NCBI GenBank assembly: GCA_016932965.1
Contig: JAFGBW010000029.1
Span: 1-16,510 of the forward strand
DNA from: Candidatus Auribacterota bacterium
GTDB taxonomy: Bacteria; Auribacterota; JAFGBW01
DNA length: 16,510 nucleotides
Direction: 5' to 3'
Made by a program: the position numbers and the translations under genes. Below the pieces are notes generated by a model. The model did not search any database, was not told the origin of the DNA, and was given only the letters and a program-made list of their open reading frames with translations. Shown piece after piece: positions 1-7,146 of this stretch (positions are counted from its first letter, which is position 1; each line of letters starts with the position of its first letter).

Positions 1-88
1 AATTTGAGATTTGAAATTTGTCATCTGAGATTCATCATGCCTTAAAGGCATGATGACAAACTCCGTGTCATCCGTGGTGAAATAAATA
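1..88. repeat. Structured dispersed repeat, copy A
   Basis: This segment recurs at 894-978 with only scattered differences; both copies begin AATTTGAGATTTGAAAT and run through a shared TCATCTGAGATTCATCATGCC. Copy A contains a perfect 10-bp hairpin (32-41 with 47-56, loop TTAAA). An alternative pairing exists between TTTGTCATC (17-25) and GATGACAAA (52-60). It looks like a non-coding dispersed repeat. The true left end is outside the window. Confidence 0.75.
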
Positions 89-101
89 TTTTTTCTGTTT
101 T

Positions 102-128
102 TTATTCGTGTTATTCGTGTTATTCGTG
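102..128. repeat. Tandem 9-mer TTATTCGTG, three perfect units
   Basis: Three back-to-back copies of TTATTCGTG lie at 102-110, 111-119 and 120-128, followed by GTTTCAAATT. Related CGTG-type words recur at 65-79 and, more degenerate, at 7076-7093; an inverted version sits at 1770-1796. They look like members of a dispersed intergenic repeat family. No function is visible. Confidence 0.7.
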
Positions 129-202
129 GTTTCAAATTGTTTATCCCTGGAATATGTTTCAGGGAACCGGGCATTATATTGGAAGTAAGGAGAAAACAGC
201 TA

Positions 203-769
203 ATGGAAATGAAGATAGAATCAACTCATTTGGGTGATGTGGTTGTGCTGCAGCCGGAGGTGTTTGAAGACGAGAGAGGGTTCTTCATGGAATCGTTCAG
301 GGAGGACCAGTTTAAATCTCTGGGACTGCCCTGGCTTTTTCCCCAGGACAACCATTCCCGTTCGGAAAAGGGGGTTGTCCGCGGACTGCATTTTCAATGG
401 GCCCCTCCCATGGGGAAGCTGATGCGCGTCACATACGGCTCTGCCTTTGTGGTGGCGGTGGATATCCGCAAAGATTCCCCGACACTCGGCAAATGGTTCG
501 GCATGGAAATTTCTGCAAAAGACAAAAAACTCGTCTGGGCCCCGGCTGGTTTCGCGAGGGGATTCTGCGTGCTGTCTGATTTTGCCGAAGTGCAGTATAA
601 ATGCACCGGTATTTATAATCCCAAGGCCGAATCCGGCATTTTATGGAACGACCCCTGTATTGGCATTGACTGGCCGGTAAAGAATCCCACCCTTTCCAAA
701 AAGGATGAGTCTGCACAGACGCTCGAGCAATGGCTCAAACGGGCCGACTCCGAGCATTTCAAAATCTGA
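203..769 (+). CDS. rfbC: dTDP-4-dehydrorhamnose 3,5-epimerase
   Basis: Predicted to epimerise C3 and C5 of dTDP-4-dehydro-6-deoxyglucose in dTDP-L-rhamnose synthesis, a cytosolic supply step for surface polysaccharides. The product is 188 residues, the usual size for this cupin-fold family. The start at 203 is preferred over the upstream ATG at 137 because TAAGGAG at 186-192 sits about 10 bases before it and the protein then begins where the family does. Visible motifs are FEDERGFF (21-28), QDNHSRS (48-54), RGLHFQ with the catalytic His63, and VQYKCT with the expected catalytic Tyr131. The family's common GFAHGF reads GFARGF here (115-120), a known-looking variant that should not by itself abolish activity. 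No other rhamnose genes (rfbA, rfbB, rfbD) are in the window, so the pathway partners must lie elsewhere. A related 3- or 3,5-epimerase acting on another dTDP-sugar cannot be excluded. Confidence 0.92.
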   Translation: MEMKIESTHLGDVVVLQPEVFEDERGFFMESFREDQFKSLGLPWLFPQDNHSRSEKGVVRGLHFQWAPPMGKLMRVTYGSAFVVAVDIRKDSPTLGKWFGMEISAKDKKLVWAPAGFARGFCVLSDFAEVQYKCTGIYNPKAESGILWNDPCIGIDWPVKNPTLSKKDESAQTLEQWLKRADSEHFKI

Positions 770-877
770 AGATCATCCTGATAATTAATCCGGTAAATCT
801 TCGGCAAAGCCTTTCGACAACCAGAGTTTGTCAATTCCGAAACTTTCTAAAAGAATTTGTTCCGCCACTACCGAAAG

Positions 878-892
878 CAGGCGAAACGCCTG
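878..892. other. Small perfect hairpin downstream of rfbC
   Basis: CAGGCG-AAA-CGCCTG forms a 6-bp stem with a 3-base loop. No T-run follows, so it is not a good intrinsic terminator. It directly abuts repeat copy B at 894 and may be part of that element. Confidence 0.5.
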
Positions 893-893
893 T

Positions 894-978
894 AATTTGA
901 GATTTGAAATCTGTCATCTGAGATTCATCATGCCATCAAGTCATGGTGACAAACCCGTGTCCTGCGTGGTGAAAAAAA
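894..978. repeat. Structured dispersed repeat, copy B
   Basis: Second copy of the element at 1-88. The first 45 bases are nearly identical to copy A. The hairpin arms have diverged (TCATCATG with CATGGTGA, including a T-G pair) but still pair over 8 bp, so the fold is kept while the loop changes. The shared CGTG...CGTGGTGAAA tail is also present. The stretch 770-893 before it shows no gene. Confidence 0.75.
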
Positions 979-992
979 GATTTAATGATAAT

Positions 993-1024
993 AAAAAAAG
1001 GGAGCTTCTTTCGAAGCTCCCTTT
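993..1024 (-). terminator. Rho-independent terminator of the exported-protein gene
   Basis: A perfect 12-bp stem (997-1008 with 1013-1024, loop TTTC) encloses GGGAGCTTC/GAAGCTCCC. Read on the minus strand, the stem is followed by a run of seven Ts. It therefore fits as the terminator for the minus-strand gene ending at 1094. The plus-strand side has only a short T-run inside the stem, so it is a weaker stop for rfbC readthrough. Confidence 0.85.
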
Positions 1025-1093
1025 CAATGAATCGCGGACATAGCCCCGAGAAAGAAAAAGGGGGGAAGGGAACTACATCCGCGAAAGAATATG

Positions 1094-1684
1094 TTATGTT
1101 AATTTTGTATAATCTATATCTTCGGCAAAACTCTTTAAAATGTCAAGAGAAACTTGCGTGCCGCTGACGGTCACCAGATACCGGTTGGCAACCACGATAT
1201 TGATATCGCCGGATTGGACCTCTGCGATGTATTTAATGATGGCCTGCTGATTTTTAATTTTGGTTAATTTGCCGCCGTCGGAAGCGGCCATTGCCGGATT
1301 GGTCATCATCATCATCATGGTTGGAAGATACGGTGAATCTGTCATGATCTTGACGGAGACGCTGGAAGTGTCCTTGGTGTATTGTCTTTCCGCGGAAGAA
1401 CCTCCCCCGAACATGGCGACTTCCATGGCCATGGTGGCCGCGTCGTTTGAGGTCCATCCGTCAGGGGCCTTGGGAAGGAACGCTTTTAACTGCTCTGCTT
1501 TTTTCTGGCGGATCAGCTGGGCCGCGTAATCCAGCATTCCGGCTGCCCCGGAATAATCGCCCTGATCATATTTCTGAAGCGCATCATTGATGGAATCTTT
1601 TATTTCATCGGCCAGGAGAATAGACAAGGGAATCAGCAGAATGGCGGTCAGTGTTATCATCAGGCAAGAATTTACTTTTTTCAT
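1094..1684 (-). CDS. Small exported protein of unknown function
   Basis: A 196-residue protein that I cannot assign to a named family. The N-terminus (KK, then a hydrophobic stretch to about residue 25 ending SILLA before DE) is a clear signal peptide, so the mature protein is probably periplasmic. Residues 27-65 are charged and helical, resembling one TPR-like pair. A segment FLPKAPDGW (about 69-77) follows, then a Gly/Ser-rich patch GGGSSAE and an alternating beta-type region to the end. Residues 123-127 are five consecutive Met encoded by an ATG trinucleotide run (1304-1318). The start is supported by AAGGTGA on the minus strand (1689-1695), with good spacing. It is a single-gene unit with its own terminator at 993-1024. 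There are no enzymatic motifs, Cys pairs or lipobox. Confidence 0.85.
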   Translation of the reverse strand: MKKVNSCLMITLTAILLIPLSILLADEIKDSINDALQKYDQGDYSGAAGMLDYAAQLIRQKKAEQLKAFLPKAPDGWTSNDAATMAMEVAMFGGGSSAERQYTKDTSSVSVKIMTDSPYLPTMMMMMTNPAMAASDGGKLTKIKNQQAIIKYIAEVQSGDINIVVANRYLVTVSGTQVSLDILKSFAEDIDYTKLT

Positions 1685-1769
1685 GTTTTCACCTTTGGTA
1701 TGGATAATGGGTAATGATTTACCATTTTTAAGAAAAATGACTAATAAATAATTATTAATATTTTTTTAT

Positions 1770-1796
1770 CACGAATAACACAAATTACATGAATAA
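1770..1796 (-). repeat. Degenerate CGTG-type repeat in inverse orientation
   Basis: CACGAATAACACAAATTACA read on the minus strand resembles the TTATTCGTG-type words at 102-128. It is probably a decayed member of the same dispersed family, upstream of the exported-protein gene. Confidence 0.45.
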
Positions 1797-1806
1797 ATAA
1801 TATTTT

Positions 1807-1878
1807 TCAGACAGGATCAACAGGATTGACGGGATTTAATTTCGCATTGATGCGAATTTTTATACTTATCCTGTCTGA
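1807..1878. repeat. Nested inverted repeat of the ACAGGAT type
   Basis: TCAGACAGGAT (1807-1817) and ATCCTGTCTGA (1868-1878) are perfect 11-bp inverted arms. Between them, TTCGCA (1841-1846) and TGCGAA (1851-1856) form a second hairpin with loop TTGA. The left arm is followed by a second ACAGGAT word and then ACGGGAT, giving a small tandem series. It looks like a folded dispersed repeat, 44 bases before the start of the fusion gene. No plausible open frame covers 1685-1922. Confidence 0.65.
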
Positions 1879-1922
1879 ATCCCTTTTTGGATTAAAGGGT
1901 AAATTATATAGAAGCTCCATGA

Positions 1923-3992
1923 ATGCAAAATAAAGCAACAGATTTTCTTCTCAAACGTAACTTTTTGATTCCGGATTTTCCTGAACGGATCATGTTCCAG
2001 ACGATCTCAAAGTGTAACGCCTCCTGCGGATTCTGCCCCTATCCATCCGTTTCGCCGGATTTGCCTCACGGAAGGATGGAGGAGGATTTGTTTTTAAAAA
2101 TACTGGATGACTGCCAGCCGTATCAGGAGCATCTCATCAATCTCATTCCCGGTCTCATGAATGAGCCGCTTCTGGATAAACAGCTCATCCAAAAGATCAC
2201 GATCATGAAAAGGAGATTTCCCAGAGCATGCGTTCATTTTCTGACCAACGGGTCGCTGATCGATGAAAAATGCGGCGACGAAATCCTGGATTCGCCTTTA
2301 GACTGGATCGGCATTTCTTTTTTCGGGCACACAAAAGCCAGTTACGAATCCAGCATGGGGCTGCCCTATGAGAAAGTCCGGAAGTATGTGGAGGCGTTTG
2401 TAAAAAAGGCCGTTGCCGTCCGTGGCCCTGAATTCGTGATGATCACGTTTTTCAAATGGAACCTGTTTACCGAACAGGAGGTCAAAGACGAAGTCGCTTT
2501 CTGGAAAGACCTGGGTGTCATGCGCATTTCCAATCATGAAGGGGGGATCAGCCGGGCAGGGAACGTTCCTTCGATCCCGGCTCCGGTCAATCAAAGGATG
2601 AACAGCTGCCATTCCATCTGGAGCCGGAAGATGATGCACATTCTCCATAACGGGGACGTGGTTTTATGCTGCATGGACTGGAGGAGGCGTCATGTGCTGG
2701 GCAATGTGAGGGAAAAAAGCATCCATGAAATCTGGCATTCCGCTGACTATGAGAAAATAAGAAATGTCATCCGGGGTGAAAGCCCTCTTCAGCCCGAGCA
2801 CCTCTGCAGCCGCTGTGAAATGGCTGTGGAGACAAAATATTACAAAATCGTCATGATTCATCCCCATGACATTTTCAGCCACAAGGAACCCTGGACCATA
2901 CGCATTAAAACCCTTGGAAGGGAGCTGGCAAAGATGGGGCATGACGTGACGCTCGTGACATTCACCCTGGATTCTTTTCCGCAGGAGCCTTTTGTCCAGG
3001 ACGGGATGAAAATCGTTTCTTTGTCGAGGAAACTCTCGCTTGTTTATTTTTTTAAAAAGATCCGGATATTAAGACAACTGATCAAAGACGCGGACATCGT
3101 GCATTTTCAGAAAGCGTTTTATTACTGTTCTGTTCCTTCTGTCATTTCCGCGTGGCTTGAGAAAAAATGGATCCATTACGACTGGGATGACAACGAGACA
3201 GCCATTTATTTTTCAGGAAAAAAAACGTCTTCCTACTGGACAGGGTACCTGCTGGGGGCGCTTGAATGGATTCTGCCGCGTGTTTGTGATTCGGTTTCGG
3301 TTTCATCGGATGTTCTCATGAACAAGGTTTTATCGTACGGGATCGAAAAAGACAGGGTCGTTAAAATTCCCGTGGGAGCGGATCCGGTTGAGGTGTCTTT
3401 GGACGACGTCAGGCAGATCAAAGAACGTTATCATTTAAACGGGGACACCCAGATTTACATCGGCCAGCTTCACGGGGCGCAATATGCAGAATTGCTCTTA
3501 CATGCCTGCAGGAAATTAAAGGAAAATGGGAAACGGATCAAAACGCTGATTGTGGGTGATGGCTATGACAGGAGAAGGCTGGAATCCCTGAAAGACTCGC
3601 TGGGACTGGAGGAGGAGGTCATTTTCACCGGAGCGGTTCCGCATGAAAGCATTCCCATCTGGCTGGAAGCCGCCTCCGTTGCCATCGCCTGTTTTGAAAA
3701 AACGAAGGTGACGGAGTGCAAATCCCCTTTGAAGATAGCGGAATATCTTTGTGCCGGAAAGGCGATCGTGGCGCATGCCGTGGGGGAGGTCCCGTTCATG
3801 ATCGGCGAGGCGGGGATCTGCATTGATCCGGACGATCCGGATTCCCTGTGGAAGGCGTTAATGTCCCTTCATGAAAATAAAGACACGATAAAAAAACTCC
3901 AGGCCAAGGCACGCATCCAGGCCAGGCAGTTCACCTGGCTGAGCGGTGCGGAAAAATTGGACCGTCTGTTCCAGAAGATAACGCTCAAATGA
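1923..3992 (+). CDS. Radical SAM/SPASM enzyme fused to a GT4-type glycosyltransferase
   Basis: A 689-residue two-domain protein. Residues about 23-225 are a radical SAM domain with the [4Fe-4S] motif CNASCGFC (C31-x3-C35-x2-C38). Residues about 229-300 look like a reduced SPASM auxiliary-cluster region: C229, C249/C250, the typical LGNVREKSIHEIWHS stretch, then C295 and C298. After a linker of fewer than ten residues, a glycosyltransferase of GT-B fold begins (IVMIHPHDIFS at about 309), with a Rossmann half, then IYIGQLHG, LIVGDGYDR and a C-terminal donor-binding region KSPLKIAEYLCAGKAIVA (E607 region) typical of GT4. No ribosome-binding site or good start lies at the junction, so this is a true fusion. 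The RBS at 1923 is weak; Met24 at 1992 would cut close to the radical SAM motif and is less likely. The substrate is unknown; cell-surface glycan modification is an inference. Confidence 0.88.
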   Translation: MQNKATDFLLKRNFLIPDFPERIMFQTISKCNASCGFCPYPSVSPDLPHGRMEEDLFLKILDDCQPYQEHLINLIPGLMNEPLLDKQLIQKITIMKRRFPRACVHFLTNGSLIDEKCGDEILDSPLDWIGISFFGHTKASYESSMGLPYEKVRKYVEAFVKKAVAVRGPEFVMITFFKWNLFTEQEVKDEVAFWKDLGVMRISNHEGGISRAGNVPSIPAPVNQRMNSCHSIWSRKMMHILHNGDVVLCCMDWRRRHVLGNVREKSIHEIWHSADYEKIRNVIRGESPLQPEHLCSRCEMAVETKYYKIVMIHPHDIFSHKEPWTIRIKTLGRELAKMGHDVTLVTFTLDSFPQEPFVQDGMKIVSLSRKLSLVYFFKKIRILRQLIKDADIVHFQKAFYYCSVPSVISAWLEKKWIHYDWDDNETAIYFSGKKTSSYWTGYLLGALEWILPRVCDSVSVSSDVLMNKVLSYGIEKDRVVKIPVGADPVEVSLDDVRQIKERYHLNGDTQIYIGQLHGAQYAELLLHACRKLKENGKRIKTLIVGDGYDRRRLESLKDSLGLEEEVIFTGAVPHESIPIWLEAASVAIACFEKTKVTECKSPLKIAEYLCAGKAIVAHAVGEVPFMIGEAGICIDPDDPDSLWKALMSLHENKDTIKKLQAKARIQARQFTWLSGAEKLDRLFQKITLK

Positions 3993-4093
3993 CTACTACG
4001 TCTGTATTGCCATCAGAACTGAAGAAAGTGTTCAAGTAATTAGAATTTACTTTGGCCGGACGGGCAGCAAGAAGGTTCAAAAAGTATCAGCAA

Positions 4094-4222
4094 AATAGAC
4101 AGATCCATTTTGTTGATCACATGATTTAAGGTTGCCTCAAAGCTTCCGGGTAAAATCTGTTTTTCAAACATTACAGCGGTCATCATGCACTGTTCATAAG
4201 AATTTTCCTGCGAGAAAAATTG
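4094..4222 (-). pseudogene. Transposase N-terminal remnant (IS1182/DUF772-like)
   Basis: Read on the minus strand, an open stretch between stops (4237 down to 4040) encodes SYEQCMMTAVMFEKQILPGS, then FEATLNHVINKMDLSI. This strongly resembles the N-terminus of DUF772-type transposases, which have a KQILPGTFE...L..LID...DLS signature. The match stops at 4094; the conserved continuation (FD.RY.NDETG) is absent and the frame has no proper start. It is thus a short decayed fragment and encodes nothing functional. Insertion-sequence ends could not be defined. The family assignment rests on remembered signatures. Confidence 0.6.
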
Positions 4223-4357
4223 ATTATTTCGATTTTTTTATAAAGAAAATGAAGGTGAAGGGAACTTGTTCGACAGCTTAACATGTTTAATCAATAGACT
4301 TCTCTCTAACTTATTCTGAATTCTTAACTTTAATTCAAGGGATTGAGTTATCCAAAT

Positions 4358-4376
4358 CTTATCTTGACAAGATAAG
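4358..4376. promoter_or_regulatory. Perfect 9+1+9 palindrome, candidate operator
   Basis: CTTATCTTGACAAGATAAG is an uninterrupted perfect inverted repeat (9-bp arms, one central base). The putative -35 hexamer TTGACA (4364-4369) lies at its centre, so a dimeric repressor bound here would block RNA polymerase at the receptor promoter. I cannot match it confidently to Fur, a MarR-type or any other regulator. Confidence 0.6.
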
Positions 4377-4395
4377 GATATTCTGTAGGTATAAC
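4364..4395 (+). promoter_or_regulatory. Putative sigma-70-type promoter of the TonB-dependent receptor
   Basis: A perfect TTGACA (4364-4369) is followed by AGGTAT at 17-bp spacing (4387-4392) or TATAAC at 20-bp spacing (4390-4395); neither -10 is ideal. Transcription from here would give a leader of about 130 bases. That leader contains an SD-like AGGAGGT (4440-4446) with no usable start behind it, and the real ribosome-binding site AAGAGGAGAA (4515-4524). No known riboswitch consensus was recognised in the leader. Confidence 0.4.
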
Positions 4396-4532
4396 AAATT
4401 ATATGTATAAATATCATTTTTTGTAACCTTGATCATGACAGGAGGTGTATCTATTTTTATATCAATTCATACTTTTATCGATCGGACAATGACATCATAT
4501 GAACAAAATTGAATAAGAGGAGAATCTCTACT

Positions 4533-6689
4533 ATGTGTAAAACGATTAAAACCTTTTTTATTATTTCATTATTTTCTTTTTTAGTCATCCCGGCTTTTTC
4601 TTTAGGCGGAGATACTACGGAAGAAGGTCTGGAGTATTTATTGTTTGAAGAAATCCCAGAAATAATTACAGCTTCAAAAACCTCGCAGTCTGTCAATAGG
4701 GCAACGTCTGTAGTGACCGTTATTACGGAAAAAGATATGGCCCGTTCAGGTGCAAGAACCCTTTACGAAGTCTTAAAAAGGGTGCCGGGATTTTTCCCGT
4801 CAGTTCAGGCTTCCTGGACGCAGATGACGAGCCGCGGAATCAGTGCTGACAGCACGGATCATCTTCTTCTGTTAATTGACGGTCATCAGCAGAACAGTAT
4901 CCTCGGTCAGGGCTATCAGCAGCAGGATATGTTGCCCACCCTTGATAAAGTCAAACAAATTGAAATCATTCGTGGCCCTGGTTCAGTGCTTTGGGGTTCT
5001 TCAGCAGTATGGGGAATCATCAATATTATCACAAAAGATGGCGCTACTGACAGGATGCAAAAAGCAAGTGTTGCCTATGGTGACGGCGATGGGATGGAAA
5101 GTTACAGTTATCTGACCACCTTTGGCATTGAGGAAAAAACAAATGCTATGGTTTCTTTCACCTATTGGAAATCAAAAGGTTATGATCGTCCTGATAAAAC
5201 CGGTCCCGGCAATGCCTGGTCAAAAGCTGATGCTCAAAATATTGAAGGAAATATAGAATTTCCATGGGGTGAAATCGGCGATTGGCCGCCTATTGATCAG
5301 CACAGGGAAGGCTATGAATTGTATGGGAAAGTCAACATGGGAGAAAACAAATTAATTGGCCGTGTTGTTGAAAGTAACGTTACCTATCCTTGGGATACAT
5401 GGATGGAATCTGCTGGTTCTGATCTCATGATGAGAAAAGCTTATTTGGAATATAAAAATACTCATCCTTTCAGTGACACGATCACTCTTGAAAGCACTGT
5501 TTACGGTGATTATCTGCTGCAGAACCGTTTTCCGACTGAAGGAACGTTCTTTAAACCCAATACAAGCAAAACCATAATGCAGGATCAAACGAATGAAGAG
5601 ATGGCTTTTGGATTAGAATTCCTCGGAACCTTTAAACTCTCTGATACGCAAAATTTGAGGGCAGGTCTCAAAGGCGTCAGAACAAAAATCGGGCCTAACA
5701 GAGATGCCCGTTTTGATATTTATCAAAACTATCCTTATGATGCCGATCCGAGTTCAGGAGCAGGGCTTCCTTACCTGGGTGTTGAATCCGGTTATGACAA
5801 TAACTATGCGGTTTATTCTGAATGGCTTGGATCATTTGATAAATTCGACCTCTTTTTAGGCGGACGCTATGATAAGAATGACTTCCGTGAAGATAAGGGG
5901 ATTGTTCTCCCACGCGGCGGCGTCATCTTTAATATTACCGAAGATTTGACGTTAAAGGGCGTTTATAACACGGGTTATTTAAGGCCTGCAGCCGTTTATT
6001 CTAAAACTGTCGGTAAAATTGTGGATACAACCCGCGGACCAACCCAGGATATTTTACGTGTTACCGATTCTGAAAAAATATCTTCTATAGACGTTCAGTT
6101 GTTCTGGAAAAAGGAAAAGAACCATTTTGCAGTTAATCTTTATATCATGAACATCGAAGACTACATTTCCTTTGATGCCAATAACACTCCGCAGGGATAT
6201 AAAAACCTGGGTGAGGTTACAACCAAAGGCGTTGAATTGGAAGCGAGAACACAACTGGGTAGTAAATTCTCTGTTTACGGCAACTATTCCTATGCCCTTG
6301 GCAAGTTGGATGAAAGCAGACATCAGGGTGCCATCACTAATGATTCTGATGAAACGCTCAACTATCCAAAGCATATTCTCAATTTAGGTATAGATTGCTT
6401 GTTTACAGACACCACCTCGCTGAATGTCAATTTGAATGCCTGGAGAGATATGAATGTTGTTTTACCGTTAGGTGAAGCAAATACCTATGGGGAATTCGAC
6501 AAGCTGGACGGCGAACAATATATCGATATCAATCTCACCGCCAACCAGGTTTTCGGTTCTCCTTGTGATTTATCGCTGTTTTGCTTCAATATATTGGACA
6601 ATACAGAACCCATTGGTCTGGTTGTCAATAATGGATTCTATCATCCAAGAGGCAGAAATCTGGGCGCAAAGATTAGCCTTTACTGGTAA
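4533..6689 (+). CDS. TonB-dependent outer-membrane receptor
   Basis: A 718-residue receptor for energy-coupled import across the outer membrane. The ATG at 4533 is chosen because AAGAGGAGAA (4515-4524) precedes it with correct spacing and the product then opens with a signal peptide (residues 1 to about 24). A TTG at 4509 would lie upstream of the ribosome-binding site. A TonB-box-like IPEIITASK (41-49) is followed by a plug domain (about 50-165) with SVVTVITEKD, RGISADSTDHLLLLIDG, the IEIIRGPGSVLWG motif and GIINIITKDG. The remainder is a beta barrel that ends with a C-terminal Trp, as expected for BAM-assembled proteins. The plug resembles the colicin-I/vitamin B12-receptor branch, but the substrate (siderophore, heme, cobalamin or another ligand) cannot be read. 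No TonB/ExbBD or ABC genes are adjacent. It is monocistronic, with a palindromic operator upstream and a strong terminator downstream. It is visibly more A+T-rich than the giant gene. Confidence 0.93.
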   Translation: MCKTIKTFFIISLFSFLVIPAFSLGGDTTEEGLEYLLFEEIPEIITASKTSQSVNRATSVVTVITEKDMARSGARTLYEVLKRVPGFFPSVQASWTQMTSRGISADSTDHLLLLIDGHQQNSILGQGYQQQDMLPTLDKVKQIEIIRGPGSVLWGSSAVWGIINIITKDGATDRMQKASVAYGDGDGMESYSYLTTFGIEEKTNAMVSFTYWKSKGYDRPDKTGPGNAWSKADAQNIEGNIEFPWGEIGDWPPIDQHREGYELYGKVNMGENKLIGRVVESNVTYPWDTWMESAGSDLMMRKAYLEYKNTHPFSDTITLESTVYGDYLLQNRFPTEGTFFKPNTSKTIMQDQTNEEMAFGLEFLGTFKLSDTQNLRAGLKGVRTKIGPNRDARFDIYQNYPYDADPSSGAGLPYLGVESGYDNNYAVYSEWLGSFDKFDLFLGGRYDKNDFREDKGIVLPRGGVIFNITEDLTLKGVYNTGYLRPAAVYSKTVGKIVDTTRGPTQDILRVTDSEKISSIDVQLFWKKEKNHFAVNLYIMNIEDYISFDANNTPQGYKNLGEVTTKGVELEARTQLGSKFSVYGNYSYALGKLDESRHQGAITNDSDETLNYPKHILNLGIDCLFTDTTSLNVNLNAWRDMNVVLPLGEANTYGEFDKLDGEQYIDINLTANQVFGSPCDLSLFCFNILDNTEPIGLVVNNGFYHPRGRNLGAKISLYW

Positions 6690-6704
6690 TTTTTTTAACC
6701 CGGC

Positions 6705-6749
6705 TATCGAAAAAAAACCTCCCTGGTTAGGGAGGTTTTTTTTTCGATA
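6705..6749. terminator. Strong bidirectional intrinsic terminator after the receptor gene
   Basis: CCTCCC (6718-6723) pairs with GGGAGG (6730-6735) around loop TGGTTA. The stem extends through an A8/T9 tract and TATCG/CGATA, giving a long stem with one unpaired T. A T-run follows the GC core on both strands. It starts 16 bases after the receptor stop codon. Confidence 0.9.
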
Positions 6750-7146
6750 AATCATTCCCGCGGGACGTAGCCCCTATAATTGCACGGAATTGTCCATCTG
6801 AATGATAAAGAACTAGTTAATCATGAATGACATGATTTGAATCAGGATGGTGAAGAGGGACAGCATGTTTGAGGGTGAACAGGAACATAATTTTTTTATT
6901 TTGATTTTTTAGAGTGCGCGGGAAAGCCCCGCGTTTTCAAAGCAGAAGTAAGTTTTCGCATTCCAGATTTATTTACGGAAATCTTAAAAAATTTGAAGTT
7001 TTCAGACAGCCTCTCAAGGGATGTCCGTGGGCCAATAACACGAATGGAAGATATCATGTTATTAAGGGAAAAATCATTCGTGCTATCCGTGAATTAAAAA
7101 CAATAAAAAGATAACCGATCACTTCAGCCATCCGGTGCAGGTGCGG
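6750..7146. other. Intergenic stretch with repeat remnants and a weak hairpin, no convincing gene
   Basis: No supported coding region. A GC-rich hairpin CGCGGG/CCCGCG (6917-6922 with 6928-6933) is followed by TTTT; it is terminator-like for plus-strand transcription, although no gene precedes it. ATAACACGAAT (7035-7045) and ATTCGTGCTAT (7076-7086) are near-perfect inverted arms of the CGTG-type repeat. A GTG-started 66-codon frame here (6914-7114) overlaps these structures and has no ribosome-binding site or recognisable protein character. Confidence 0.6.

Noticed and set aside
1-128. CRISPR-like array suggested by the repeated CGTG words and tandem 9-mer
   Set aside because: Units are only 9 bp, contiguous without spacers, and the longer repeat occurs just twice at 0.9-kb distance.
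137-202. Upstream ATG extending rfbC by 22 residues
   Set aside because: The extra residues fall outside the family, there is no ribosome-binding site, and a good one (TAAGGAG, 186-192) precedes the ATG at 203.
828-1043. 71-codon plus-strand frame through repeat copy B
   Set aside because: It translates the dispersed repeat and the terminator stem, so it is a by-product of non-coding sequence.
4440-4446. Strong AGGAGGT before the receptor gene suggesting a small leader ORF
   Set aside because: No ATG, GTG or TTG lies at usable distance behind it; short frames at 4489 (MTSYEQN) and 4499 (MNKIE) are too far away and lack support.
4400-4532. Possible cobalamin riboswitch in the receptor leader
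   Set aside because: No B12-box-like consensus or extended conserved structure was recognisable, and the leader is very A+T-rich.
6775-6780. Perfect TATAAT on the plus strand after the receptor terminator
   Set aside because: No -35 element lies at the right spacing and no gene follows on that strand.
6914-7114. 66-codon GTG-started frame on the plus strand
   Set aside because: It overlaps a hairpin and CGTG-type repeat arms, has no ribosome-binding site, and its product is a basic composition without protein-family character.
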